Source: Trichobilharzia szidati (lineage: Eukaryota > Platyhelminthes > Trematoda > Strigeidida > Schistosomatidae). Taken from it: a DNA stretch of 64,000 bases. The notes under the pieces were generated by a model. It searched no databases, was not told the origin of the DNA, and saw nothing but the letters and a program-made list of their open reading frames with translations. The DNA lies in assembly GCA_944472155.2 (NCBI GenBank), contig OX235275.1, positions 30,742,865 through 30,806,864 of the forward strand, read 5' to 3'. Shown here piece by piece: positions 53,893-64,000 of the stretch (within the stretch, counting starts at the first letter, position 1; every line of letters begins with the position of its first letter). Both the position numbers and the translations under genes were made by a program.

Positions 53893-54425
53893 TTCCAAAG
53901 TGAAAAAGTGGTGGGTTAGGGTCAATAAGATCAGCACAACATAAAATCTTAGCGAAAAAAAACTATAAAGTACTGTCAAGGTATGAAATTGAGAGGAAAA
54001 GGAACAGACACGTCACCACATGTAATTCCATACACACGCAACCATACAATGTGATGAGACGAACTTATAGTCTTACAATCTAATATAACAGCTTAGCTGA
54101 AGAGAATGATAACAAAAGCTTCATTTATTTATCCATTCAAATGAGAATATATGCAACATGAATGGTTTAATCCCTTACTCTGACATCTTGGGAAACTTTA
54201 CTATGCGCTTACAGAAAATGAGGAAGGAGGATGGGAACTAGGAAAAAATCAAGTTTTGAGATTGTTTATTTACAATTGGTGGTGCATATAACCATGAACA
54301 ATAACAGAAAGTTTCCGAAACGTCATCCAGTAAACAATAATACTGTACCGTTGTATTATTCATTCAATAAAAAACAGACATGAAGTTGAGAATACTGACT
54401 TACGCAAACTAATCTCAGAGTAAAA
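53893..54425 (+). mobile_element. PLE fragment split by RTE-A, part 2
   Basis: Includes a HTRNHTM-like stretch near 54030 (the HALTHNHTI region of the intact copy) and a terminal region with CCGAAACGTCATCC at 54318, a hammerhead remnant. Diverged. Confidence 0.5.
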
Positions 54426-56375
54426 CAGGGACTAGTTACAATTAAAACTGTAAACACTAAATTGATGTTTGCTGAGATTTAGAGTGAGAGGTCATTTTGT
54501 GGTCCTTTTTGCGTAGAAATAGATCTGAAGTTAAACTGACACAAAAGGGGCGACTTCCACTTTCCTTCTTATGTAGTTAGGGTCTTTTTTCCCTTATGTT
54601 AGTTAAGAATAAGCAACTAACCTACAATGCTTCCTCTTAAGGCAGAAATTTAGCTTACATTGTAGACTTTCTCTTATTATCTACGCCTAATCATCAAATC
54701 TGACTATGACTAATTTCTGTGCTACAAGATTTCACAATACATTGTGTTCAATGCAAATATTTCGTGTGTTATTTTAAAAAGATTTCTTTTCTAATGTCTC
54801 ACAAATAGTTCGAAATAATCTTACTGTAAAGCCCAGAAAAAGGTTTTTCTCAAAATAAGTAATACCAGCCAACATCTTGAGATTACAAAACTATATCGCC
54901 ACATTCTGGACAAAATATTTTCTAACGGAATAATATGTAGTCGATTAAAAAGGCGGCCCTGAAAAAACCTGTAAATTTATAGAAATTCCCTGAAGAGTTG
55001 GAAGCTTTATGAATGTACGTGCAACTTTCAAAACATACATATTTATGCATTTTTACTAAAAATTAGTATTTGTTGACCCTTTTATTTGATGGAAACAATT
55101 TAAGACGATTATGAAACATTTATAACGATGAATAAAAGTCATTTTATGTCTTTTAGGCTGTCATGTCTTTATGAAGTCATCTGTCTTCAGGGTATTGTTT
55201 ATATGTCGAAGTTGTGAGAATTAATAGAGAAGAAACAATTCATGAAAACTATTATACAACAGCTTTTATATTTCCAGTCCTTTCAACCGATTTTAACGAT
55301 TTAGGCTTTTCCTAATAAACTCACATCGGGCTGACTGTATCTGTCACTCTTTCCACATAACCTATTATTCAGCTTAGTGTAATTTAAACCAAATTGGCTT
55401 CTTTCTTTCTCGGTTATAAAGGTCTGTAGCTAAATTAACCAGCCTTTATATCTATAAACATCAAAATAAACCTAAAGTTACATGTTTCTTCATCTCCTGT
55501 TGCATTGCGTCCGCTCTCAACCACTTTATTGCCGTTTAGAATTTAATATTTAGTCTTGACATTATAAGAGCATACTCGAAAACTTTGATTTTTACTGAAA
55601 ACACGTAAGTAGTAATTACAATGAAGGTTATTACTGCATCCCTGCTTTCTCTAGAAATACCTACTAAGTGTCAGACAGACGTAATCTCTGTGTTTGTATT
55701 TCAAATGATATTTATGCGATTCGAAAATACACAAAATTATTTTTAACGCTGGTTCGGGAGTTAAAAATGTTCGTTTGTTTGAAAAAACTATAAAGAACTT
55801 ATAAATCCCCTAAGAATTGAGGAAACATAGCTCGGACCGGACTTGTTATAGATTCAAAACAGCAGTGAGTATAGTGAAACCAGATTTAAGTTGCTCTCGT
55901 ATTAAGTAGGTTGATTGAAATCTCAGATTAATATCAATTTTTGAATGTTCAAGTTGCATCAAATAAAATGGGACATTAACGACAGACAACCAATAGATGT
56001 CTGTAAACATAACTTCAGACTTCATTTGCTAAAGCAATTGCTTATTTAAATTGCACTAATTAACACCAAATTAGATTTATTAGACCGATTAGATCCTCAA
56101 AATCCTAAATTAGTTTAAATTTCATGAAAGATACACTGATTAACATCACGGTTCCCAATTCATCTAATAATTAGGTGAGTTTATATCAGATATATCAAGT
56201 AAAGCATTTATTTTAATTAATTAAAAAATATAATAAAGCGATCAAAGAGCAGAAAAGCAATTGTGAAAAACTTTCTTTACGTTTAAGGTTGATTCAAGAA
56301 TGTGCTTTATCCATAATAAGGTTTGACATACCTCATTTGACATAATTAACTGTTTCCTGTGTTCGTGGAACGCGG
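54426..56375. other. AT-rich unclassified DNA, longest repeat-free stretch
   Basis: I recognise no transposon, tRNA head or coding exon. Frames are all shorter than 60 codons. If a host exon or intron lies anywhere in this window, this is the likeliest place, but I see no splice-bounded frame that I can support. Confidence 0.4.
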
Positions 56376-56377
56376 TA

Positions 56378-57600
56378 TGTAACGAAATTTTTCCAAGGTC
56401 GTTTGGTAAAGTGTATTGCCTGAATAAAATAAAGATTCAGATGTGTTGGCTGATTGAGGAAAGAAGGCTTGAAACCAGGGTTAATTCTTCCCTAATAAGT
56501 TTCTGTGCTTGTCTTTATCCTTCTCGAATGATTCAGTTGAGGCCGCTGACACCACTTCATCTGGAAGTCCGTTCCAGGAGTTAATAACTTTGTGAGAATT
56601 AGCACCCCACAAAGATATAGTCAATCCTTAGTTTTGAGACCTCCTGTTTTTCCTACTAAGATATCTTGGCCTAGAACGAACGAGAAGGAAAATAGATCAA
56701 GCCCGTAGGCACTGTTCAAAATTTTATACATTGTGTCGAGATCCCTGACTACGGTATGACAAGGAGAAGAGATTCAGACTATCTGGTCTTCCACTGTATG
56801 CTAAACTGGCCATTCCAAGAACCATACTTACTTACTTCCTCTGAACTCTTTTTAACATGTTTTAGTCGCCTTTATGACAAGAACTGGCTGCTTGAATTCA
56901 GTTTTCCAATCTTGATGATACCAGATATGTGTGCACAGAAGTAAACATATCTCCGTTGATTCTAGGAAACGCTCCGCAGACTGTCCCTGAGGTCTAAAAC
57001 TTTAGGCTGCCACCGTGTGACAGAGGGCTGTATTTTTTAAGTCGTGACTCATGATAGCACCTAAATCCGTATGAGTCTGATTTGATGGGAGCATCATTCC
57101 TTCTGGTTCGCATCACCTGACACTTGCGCGTCCAGTTCACTTGGCTCTACACTTCGCTACATTTACTAGCAGCGTCTATCCTTTTGATCAGTCTAACCGC
57201 TTGCTGAGATCTCCTTGGAAGGTGAGCACCTCATTATTGCCCTTCAGCTGTCTCCGAAATTTAAAGTTATCTACTAGAGAACCATAGGTGATTCAGTGAA
57301 TGCAGGTAATTCGTTGACGTACAAGATGAATAAGGGGGCCAAGTACGGTGGCTTTTAGCTCTCCATTGTGTATCACTGTCCATGAAAAGAGTTCTGAGTT
57401 AATTCTGACCTTCTCTAGCAATGACACACTGATTTTCGGAGCCTTCCATAGGACCCAGCTCAGCCAGTTTGTCTAACAGACTGTGGACTGTGTAATAAAC
57501 TGTTTATCTAGTTCAGTGCTTCTGTATCTCACCCACAAGGGCTTTAGAATCATCAGAATTCACAACTTTACACACTGAAAACCTTCAACAATAGGATGCT
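56378..57600 (-). pseudogene. CR1-like RT C-terminal half, second type, reversed
   Basis: Read on the minus strand from 57400 down: a LAPLFILYVNELPAFTES segment (palm region after the PLGP-type motif), then VDNFKF where the catalytic FADD should be, LSKRLD and a K-rich segment, SDQTHTDLGAIMSHDL-like thumb start, a RLKHVKKSSEEVSKYG-like segment, RDLDTMYKILNSAYGLDLF and LTPGTDFQMKWCQRP. The last three are the standard end of one group of CR1/jockey-like RTs. The subfamily differs from CR1 at 59.5-64 kb, which ends with LLKKDY. Many stops and frameshifts. Confidence 0.6.
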
Positions 57601-57815
57601 TCTTGATGATGCAGCCCCATTCACCTAACTCTACAGCCTCAGACTGTCTTTTGGTACGATCTGATAAGCATAGGTCGACACGGACTTAGATACCTGATCC
57701 TTTAAGAGTTTGAGTGTTGCTTAGCATGGCCTAACTTCGAGTTTCCGATTTTATTACACTTTGAGAAGGCGCACCTATTAATCTGTCATACAGCCAACCT
57801 TGGGTGGTTCGATAT
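57601..57815. other. Unclassified spacer
   Basis: No signal seen. Confidence 0.3.
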
Positions 57816-57819
57816 AACC

Positions 57820-58990
57820 TGTGAATAGAAGAAGTCAAACATGTTCCTTAACCTCAAAGACTTCGAAAAGGCCTCCAGCAGCATTGACCGAGAATTGATT
57901 TAAAAACTCCTCCAACATTACAGAGTGCAGTGTCCAAGTCTTTGCCAAAATCATTCAACACCTCGCCATATGACAGTGCCACACGTCAGGGAATCCACAA
58001 CAGATAACTCAGCGAAGCCTTCAGCTGAAGTGAACACAGGGTTAAGACAGGGCTGTCTACCGTCACCGACGATTTTCTTAATTGTGGTGGACTGGATTAT
58101 GTGCCAGGCTGTGTACTGGGAGTGAGAAGACAGGAATACACTGCACTGTTCAATAAGAAGACTCTAGAGGATCTGTACTTCACAGCCGATTCATGTCTAA
58201 TGTAACACAGACTGAAAGGCTTGCAGGCAAAAACCAAAAAGCTGGCAGAAGAGGCTGGCATCAAAAACAAGACTACAGGTGAACATATAGAAGATGGAGG
58301 TGATCATGATAAGCAACTAACAGCAACATCAACCAGAACCAATCACCATCAATGGGAGAGGTTTGAATGAGGCTACTTCCTTCATCGTTTCGACCACAGG
58401 CAGTCAGAACGGGTGAAGGTGTCATAGCCAGTCAGAATCAGAAAGGCGAGATACACCTTCATCAACCTGAAACCAGTTTGGAAATCTTCTGCAATCCATT
58501 GCATAAACAGCAAGATTCACGTTTTGGCACAAACGTGAGGTCGGTCAGTTTTTCTGTGTGGGCCAGAAACTTGGCCAGAGTGTCACGATTGGGGTTTTAA
58601 AGAGGTTGCAGACTTTTATCAACAGCTGCCTCCCTAGGCAGCTGGCCAGAAAGTACTAAAGGCAAGAAAATCTACACTGGAACAAACGAACAGGCATGAG
58701 CCGATTGTTCAACAAATATGTAGGAGAAATGGAGATAGATGGATTGGGTATAGGTTGAAGAGGCCGTTGAATGGCGTTGCGCGCTATGCAGACCATGACT
58801 TGAGTGGAATCCAGATGAGAAGCGATGAGTGGTTTGTCGGTTCGAGGGAGACTTGAAGGAGATCGTTGGGTGGGGGGAGATGAGGGGTTACGGGTAATCA
58901 GCAGCCGGGTGTAGAGGACAGCAGAGTATAGAACAAAGCGTAGGTAGCCTGTTAGAAGCCCTATGTTCCTCTTGGAACCCAAGGGAATAA
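57820..58990 (+). mobile_element. RTE-A LINE: palm to 3' end, decayed
   Basis: Motif A (NLKDFEKA at 57852-57880), LRQGCLPSPTIFLIVVDWIM at 58038-58105, a damaged catalytic motif near 58165-58200, the TNHHQW zone, LHQPETSLEIF in a shifted frame, and the 3' end CCTATGTTCCTCTTGGAACC with GGGAATAAAAATAAAT. An oldish copy without the 4-base FADD insertion pattern. Confidence 0.7.
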
Positions 58991-59480
58991 AAATAAATAT
59001 GATAACATGGTTTGCATGTGACATGTGAATTAGTAGATGGGTCACTGTTACCCTATGGGCCCCGAACGAATTAGGAAGTGTATCCTCTATATGACCTATG
59101 AGACTCCCTTGATCTATTGAATGATATGCGCTCTTTCCATGTGTTGAACTGGGTTTCCCGCTAGACTTATCCTCCACCATGCTTTCAAAGAGGCTTTAAA
59201 AACACCAACAGTCTTGTACAATAATGGGATCTATCGGTAAGCTATCTGAATAACAATAAACGTCTGTCTCGAAATTGGCTATCCTGTTTCATTCACCTTC
59301 TATATTATTATGACTATAATACATATATTTCTATAGAGAAAAAATCCCCACTCAGATATCCAGAAAGCAAAAAGTTTGAGCGAAGAAATATTTACTTCAG
59401 AAAGTGCATATATTTCTGTATTTTATTTGTTTTTCTGGATTTTTTTACTCTTACGCAATACTTAATTCAATTTTCTTTCC
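58991..59480. other. Unclassified AT-rich DNA upstream of CR1
   Basis: No element seen. The CR1 5' end must lie somewhere near 59480-59600. Confidence 0.3.
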
Positions 59481-59742
59481 ATTGTAGCTCCTTATTTGCC
59501 AAACATGGAATCTGACTTCAAAAATTCTGCTGGGAGCGTATCTTCTAGTAATTACCATAGTTTGATTATCTTCATTTGATCTGCCTAACCCGGAACTACG
59601 GTTTGCTCTGCGTAGCGGTACGTCCAATGTTTGCGTTACATTTTTGCGTGATTCGTTACATAAAATTTATCTTGTTGTAGTCCTTGCACAAGTACTCTAC
59701 TACTTCCATACCTATAACTATTAACTCTCATTTCAAATAGTT

Positions 59743-61228
59743 ATGGTTAACCAAAGTAAAAAGCAGCGAACTCAATCCCCTGTAAAACTGATGACTAATT
59801 TTAAGTCGTTGATTTCTACATCAAGCAACACACTCCCTACAAATGGTTATAGTGAGCCACATAACTCACTTGTATGTCGTAAGCGTCGAGCTGAATCAGA
59901 GGATAAAACTTTACTGACAACTAGTATTAGCACTACTCCCAAAAATTCAGTACCCTCTGCTCATACAGAAACCCTCCCTACACCTTATGTGCTTATCGAA
60001 AAACTCCAGCCTTCAAGCTCTGTTTCAGTACTATCTTCTGAAATAGAACTTCTAAAGTTGTCTATAGGAAAACTTAAGGCCGAGTTAAGGGAAATAAAAA
60101 ACAAGTCAGTAAATCCTGGAATTTCTGAAACCAATACCAAAATATCCAAATTATCAGATCAGATTAGTGATATCAGATTGCAGGTCTGTGAACTGACACC
60201 TTTAACTATCCTCATGAGAACTGTAGACCTTAACAAACTTGACACGGAATCGGTATCTAAGGTGGATAACCTCATTAACTTTGTTACTACAGAAGTAACA
60301 AAACGACTCGATGCTAAACTAAATGCTATCGTCTACAACGTTCCGGACAATGAGCCACTAAAAAGGTACAGCGCATCTTACTTAGTGAGGCGAAAATGCC
60401 CAACTCCAAGACTAAGTGCTACAGGCTGAAGAAGAGTCAACATGAAAAGTGTTGTCCTATTCGTTTTCAGTTCGAAACACCGGCTGAGGCCAGAAAATTT
60501 ATCCACTCCCAACACACCCTATCGCAAGCCAGAAATTATAAACTAGTAAAGGTTGCGGTGGACAAGACCATCATAGAAAGGCGCGTATATAATTATCACA
60601 CTGAGTCTAACTGTGGAATAAACAATAGGACATTGCAAGCAGCAATTACACCCAACCCTTTAAGAGATACCGTAGAATCCACCGCACCACCCCTCTCTAA
60701 CCACACAGAATTATCTTCTCAGAGAGCGACACCAACCGAAAAGCCACAAGATTGTAACCAAATAGCCAATAAAACCATACCACCTATCACTGTAGATATA
60801 GACATGTCACTAAATAATCCAAGAAAAAAAGTCAAAATCCCCCGAAAGTCGACCCTGTCCTCTCCTAGCCATAAGTCCATTGGAAAAAAAAGAAGAATAT
60901 GACCCCAAATCATGCCAACAACAACAATGGCAGTATAAGTAAGCCCACATTCCCCGCGGTCAATAGTATTGGCACCCACAACGTGCGAAATAGCACCATG
61001 GCCCACACTGATAACCAACGCCAAAACAATGCCACCCTCAAGAGTACGAGTGACAATAGTCAGAACTCGACCACCAACAACTCAGGGCATTCACAGTATG
61101 GCACACAAATAAATTTTGATCGGATATATGGTACAAGTCTGCTGGGAACTAACCCACAAAGCAGTATACACGAAACCCTTAAAAGGGCACAACTAGTACC
61201 TAACAATAGGTGGAATAATAAACCATGA
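59743..61228 (+). pseudogene. CR1 ORF1 protein, broken by two frame changes
   Basis: ORF1 proteins bind element RNA and DNA and act as nucleic acid chaperones. Frame 1 (59743-60429) opens with ATG and has a basic N-terminus (NQSKKQRTQSP), a CRKRRAE patch and a leucine-rich coiled coil (LSSEIELLKLSIGKLKAEL, then a second heptad run to about residue 150), followed by AIVYNVPDNEP, a motif of CR1-type ORF1. Homology then moves to frame 3 at an A-run near 60358-60366 (KVQRILLSEAKMPNS, PIRFQFETPAEARKF) and to frame 2 at an A8 run near 60884-60891, where ATGA joins the stop (60900-60902) and a new ATG (60899). Frame 2 is asparagine-rich and ends at 61228. Confidence 0.75.
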
Positions 61229-61245
61229 TCTTCACAAAGTCCTAA

Positions 61246-64000
61246 TCATTTTTTATCCCCTGCGTCCCTGTCAGCGTTGGAAAAACAGCTGGTAGGGATG
61301 CTAACACTCCTAAACCGCTAGTGCTGGCGACCCCTTTGCATGAATATAGGAACAGTCTAGTTCACCCGCATCCATTAAGCACACCTGATACATGCACAAG
61401 TTTAGGTCAGATAAAGATCTCTACCCATGTTTCCAGCTTAACTGAAAATAAAAATGCCGTAGCCTATAGCAAATCCACTACTCCAACGCTTAATTCTTCA
61501 CCGAAAACAGCACACACCAACTCGTTAGACATAGATGAGCATGATATTGAAACTCCTCTCAACATAGGGTCGTCTTGTCAAACAGTACTACTGGGTGCTG
61601 AACCATTTTCGGGGATGATGGACGAACTTAAATACTTCAAGTGCTATTTCAAATCTCATCTTTACCTGATCCTCATAAATGCTAGATCTGTTTTAAATAA
61701 ACTACCAATGCTCAGAGCACTCACAGTAACATACAAACCCCCTATAATTGTCATCACTGAATCCTGGTGTAATTCGAACATACTGGATGAAGAGATAAGC
61801 TTAGATAACTACACACACTTTCGGCGTGACAGGGAAGGTGGTAAGGGAGGGGGTTGCCTCATGTACTTTCTGAATACACTTACTGTATCACAGCTAGAAA
61901 GTAGTACACTTAACATGCCTGAGACTTTATGGGTTAACTTACACTTAAATAACGCAATATTATTAATTGGATGCACCTACAGAGCACCTGGCACCTTTAG
62001 TAATTACGAGACCCAACTTATTAATACTCTATAACAATCATCCTCCCTACACTACAATCATAAGATCCTAAGTGGAGACTTTAACTTACCAGAAATCAAC
62101 TGGGAAATACCCACAGGTCCAACTAAACTTGATAAGTTCTTAGGTACACTGGATATACTTGGCTGGAAGCAGACTGTCACAACCCCTACAAGGGGTAATA
62201 ACGTACTAGACTTAATCTTCTGCCACAATATAAGTCCCCTTTCTGCCCTAGTAGGTTCTGAGTTTTCAGGGAGTGACCACAAAACAGTGCTGTGTGCACT
62301 GCCACTTCCGTCAAGTAGCAATGTAACCCATACCCCTACTTCACAACAAGTAACTTACAGGAACTACAGTAAGGCAGACTGGACTCTAGTGAAATCAATG
62401 TTAAGATCCTCAGAATGGAGTGAGTACTTCTATACTGATAGCCTCTCGAAAGCTCTAGACATCTTTTACTATAACTCCAACACATGCTTAGATGCTGTCA
62501 TCCCATTTCAAACACTAAAGATTTCCCCACATAGAAAGACATTCATAAAGCCAAAGGATCGTAGGAAACTGAAAAGACTGTCAACAAGTTACTTCAGGCT
62601 ACACGACTTTAGTACACTAGGGTCAATACTTAGTACTCTTAGCTCCATCTCGCGAGCTCATAACTTGCGTATGAGAAATGAAGAATGCACCGCACTAGCC
62701 AGCACCACCAGAGTAGGTGCTCTCACAGAAATCCTAAAGAAACGAATGAATCGCCAAAGCCATAAAATTTCTCTCCTTATAAGCAAGGGCAAACTATACA
62801 GCAACCATGCAGACATGTGTGAACTGTTTAACGAGACGTTTGCAGCTAACTACCTTAAGCCTACAAGTCCACTTCTCGGTTTACAATCTACAATAGAACT
62901 CCCTTCATCTTCAACGCTGAAACAAATCACTACAGTTCATTTCACTTATTCTAATATTAACCAAGCCATTAATACTCTTAAAAGCTCTAGTAGTGCCGGT
63001 TTTGACGGTATACCATCGTATCTTTATAAACACGGTGGTTCTGACATTTCTGTTTTATTACTTAAGATTTTTACAATGTCCCTAGAAAGCCAAACCTATC
63101 CAGATAAATGGAAAACGACATTTATAGTACCTAAACACAAATCCGGATCAAAAACTGAAGTCAACAACTATAGGCCAATCAATATTACACCCATAGTGTC
63201 TAGAATCATTGAAAGAATAGTTAAAGATGATATCCTCAAACATATGCTCAGCTGCAATATTCTAAGTCCAAACCAACATGGATTCCTAAAATCCAGATCA
63301 TGCATGACATGTCACCTTGACTTCTTTAACTACATAACTAGCAGCCGTGACAAACAACAACTAGTACTAGTCATCTACTTCGACATATCCAAAGCCTTTG
63401 ACCGCGTTGACCATTTGCTTCTAATAAGTAAGCTAAACCCCTTAGGAATAAGTAACCCACTATTAGGATGGATTGAATCATTCCTTAACAATAGGTCCCA
63501 AGTAGTTAGACTGGGTTCTGTAAACTCTAAACCTAGTCCAGTCACTTCTGGAGTAGTTCAAGGTAGCGTCTTAGGCCCCCTCCTATTCACTCTATATGTC
63601 AACGACATATGCAGCTGTTTCTCACTTGACAAACCATTCATCTTTGCAGATGATCTTAAAGTAGCTTACACATTCCACTGTGATGACTTAGGGTACTTTC
63701 AGAAAGCTGTTCAGGAAGAACTAGATCGAGTAACTGCATGGTCCTCCACATGGAACCTAAAATTCAACCTTAAAAAATGTGGTTGGATATGCTTCGGTGC
63801 ACCCTCAATAAATATTAAACTGGCACTTGAATCTATCGACTTGCCTAAACTCCAAAGTGTTGTTGACCTAGGACTCAGGTACTCTAGTGACTTGACATTT
63901 TCTGAGCAAGTGGCGATACAGACGCGTAAATCGAGGATGCTCTTAGGATGCATACTCAGGAATTTCCACAGCTACGAAGCAAAACTATTATTATATAAAA
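61246..64000 (+). pseudogene. CR1 ORF2: endonuclease and reverse transcriptase, one stop
   Basis: Nicks target DNA and reverse transcribes the element RNA at the nick. The frame is open from 61246 to the end except for TAA at 62032-62034. The first in-frame ATG is at 61615, just before LILINARSVLNKL, the start of the APE-type endonuclease. Endonuclease motifs: TESWC (61756-61770), SGDFN (62071-62085) and SGSDH (62269-62280). RT motifs: SSSAGFDGIPSYLY near 62990-63025, NNYRPINITP near 63165, the palm FDISKAFDRVDH (63379-63414), VVQGSVLGPLLFTLYVND (63550-63606) and catalytic FADD (63643-63654). Then KKCGWICFGA and LGLRYSSDL in the thumb. Only the C-terminus is cut by the window edge. Confidence 0.9.

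Larger units (their letters stand above)
59485..64000 (+). mobile_element. Near-full-length CR1-like LINE running off the window
   Basis: A 5' untranslated stretch (about 59485-59742), ORF1 (59743-61228, two frame breaks) and ORF2 (61246 to the window end, one stop) lie in the order of CR1 elements. It is the most complete and best preserved autonomous-type element in the window. Its 3' part (thumb, C-terminus, tail) lies beyond 64000 but is represented by the truncated copies at 14496 and 45197. Confidence 0.85.

Noticed and set aside
58656..59180. 174-codon minus-strand frame
   Set aside because: Most of it is antisense to RTE-A, whose plus-strand motifs and 3' end explain the DNA. The first 60 residues show no domain.

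Overview
The window reads as repeat-dense DNA from a flatworm, most likely a schistosome-like blood fluke. This rests on the combination of RTE-like and CR1-like non-LTR retrotransposons, Penelope-like elements (PLEs) with GIY-YIG endonucleases, and tRNA-headed SINE or satellite units carrying hammerhead ribozyme motifs like the schistosome Sm-alpha type, all in AT-rich DNA with many (AT)n tracts. I did not recognise any convincing single-copy host gene, functional tRNA or rRNA. Nearly everything that can be read is transposon, mostly broken.

Family names used here are local labels. RTE-A: RTE-like LINE whose 3' end reads into a TAA-type microsatellite. RTE-B: second RTE-like LINE with an [12 protein letters not shown] C-terminus. 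CR1: CR1-like LINE. PLE: Penelope-like element. S1 and S2: two tRNA-headed families, each with a hammerhead motif. S3: a tRNA-headed SINE with an A-rich tail.

Layout. 1-2.7 kb: a PLE remnant with a hammerhead on both sides of a GIY-YIG reading frame, plus S1 copies. 3.4-4.2 kb: a foldback repeat. 4.5-5.0 kb: an unrecognised reading frame. 5.4-6.6 kb: reversed RTE-A. 6.7-11.5 kb: a giant imperfect palindrome with about 2.2 kb arms. 11.6-13.6 kb: an older relative of the palindrome arm broken by S2, then an S1 inverted pair. 14.4-19 kb: CR1 inserted in S1, RTE-B and the best RTE-A. 19.2-21.3 kb: a CR1-based block whose inverted copy lies at 39.6-42.2 kb. 23.9-29.7 kb: RTE-A and PLE copies nested in each other, including a 331-base perfect inverted repeat. 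30-38 kb: RTE-A copies, S1 and S2 clusters, RTE-B. 42.2-47.1 kb: one RTE-A split by an RTE-B and by a CR1 that itself carries an S3 head. 47-54 kb: degenerate S1, S2, RTE and PLE remains. 54.4-56.4 kb: AT-rich unclassified DNA. 56.4-57.6 kb: reversed CR1-like RT. 57.8-59.0 kb: RTE-A. 59.5-64.0 kb: a nearly complete CR1-like element running off the window end.

How it works together: the LINEs supply reverse transcriptase and endonuclease. The tRNA-headed S1, S2 and S3 units have RNA polymerase III-type promoter boxes and would depend on LINE machinery. The S1, S2 and PLE hammerheads suggest that tandem or terminally repeated transcripts cut themselves into units. The order of events can be read from nested insertions, target-site duplications and two insertions that have an empty-site paralogue inside the same window.
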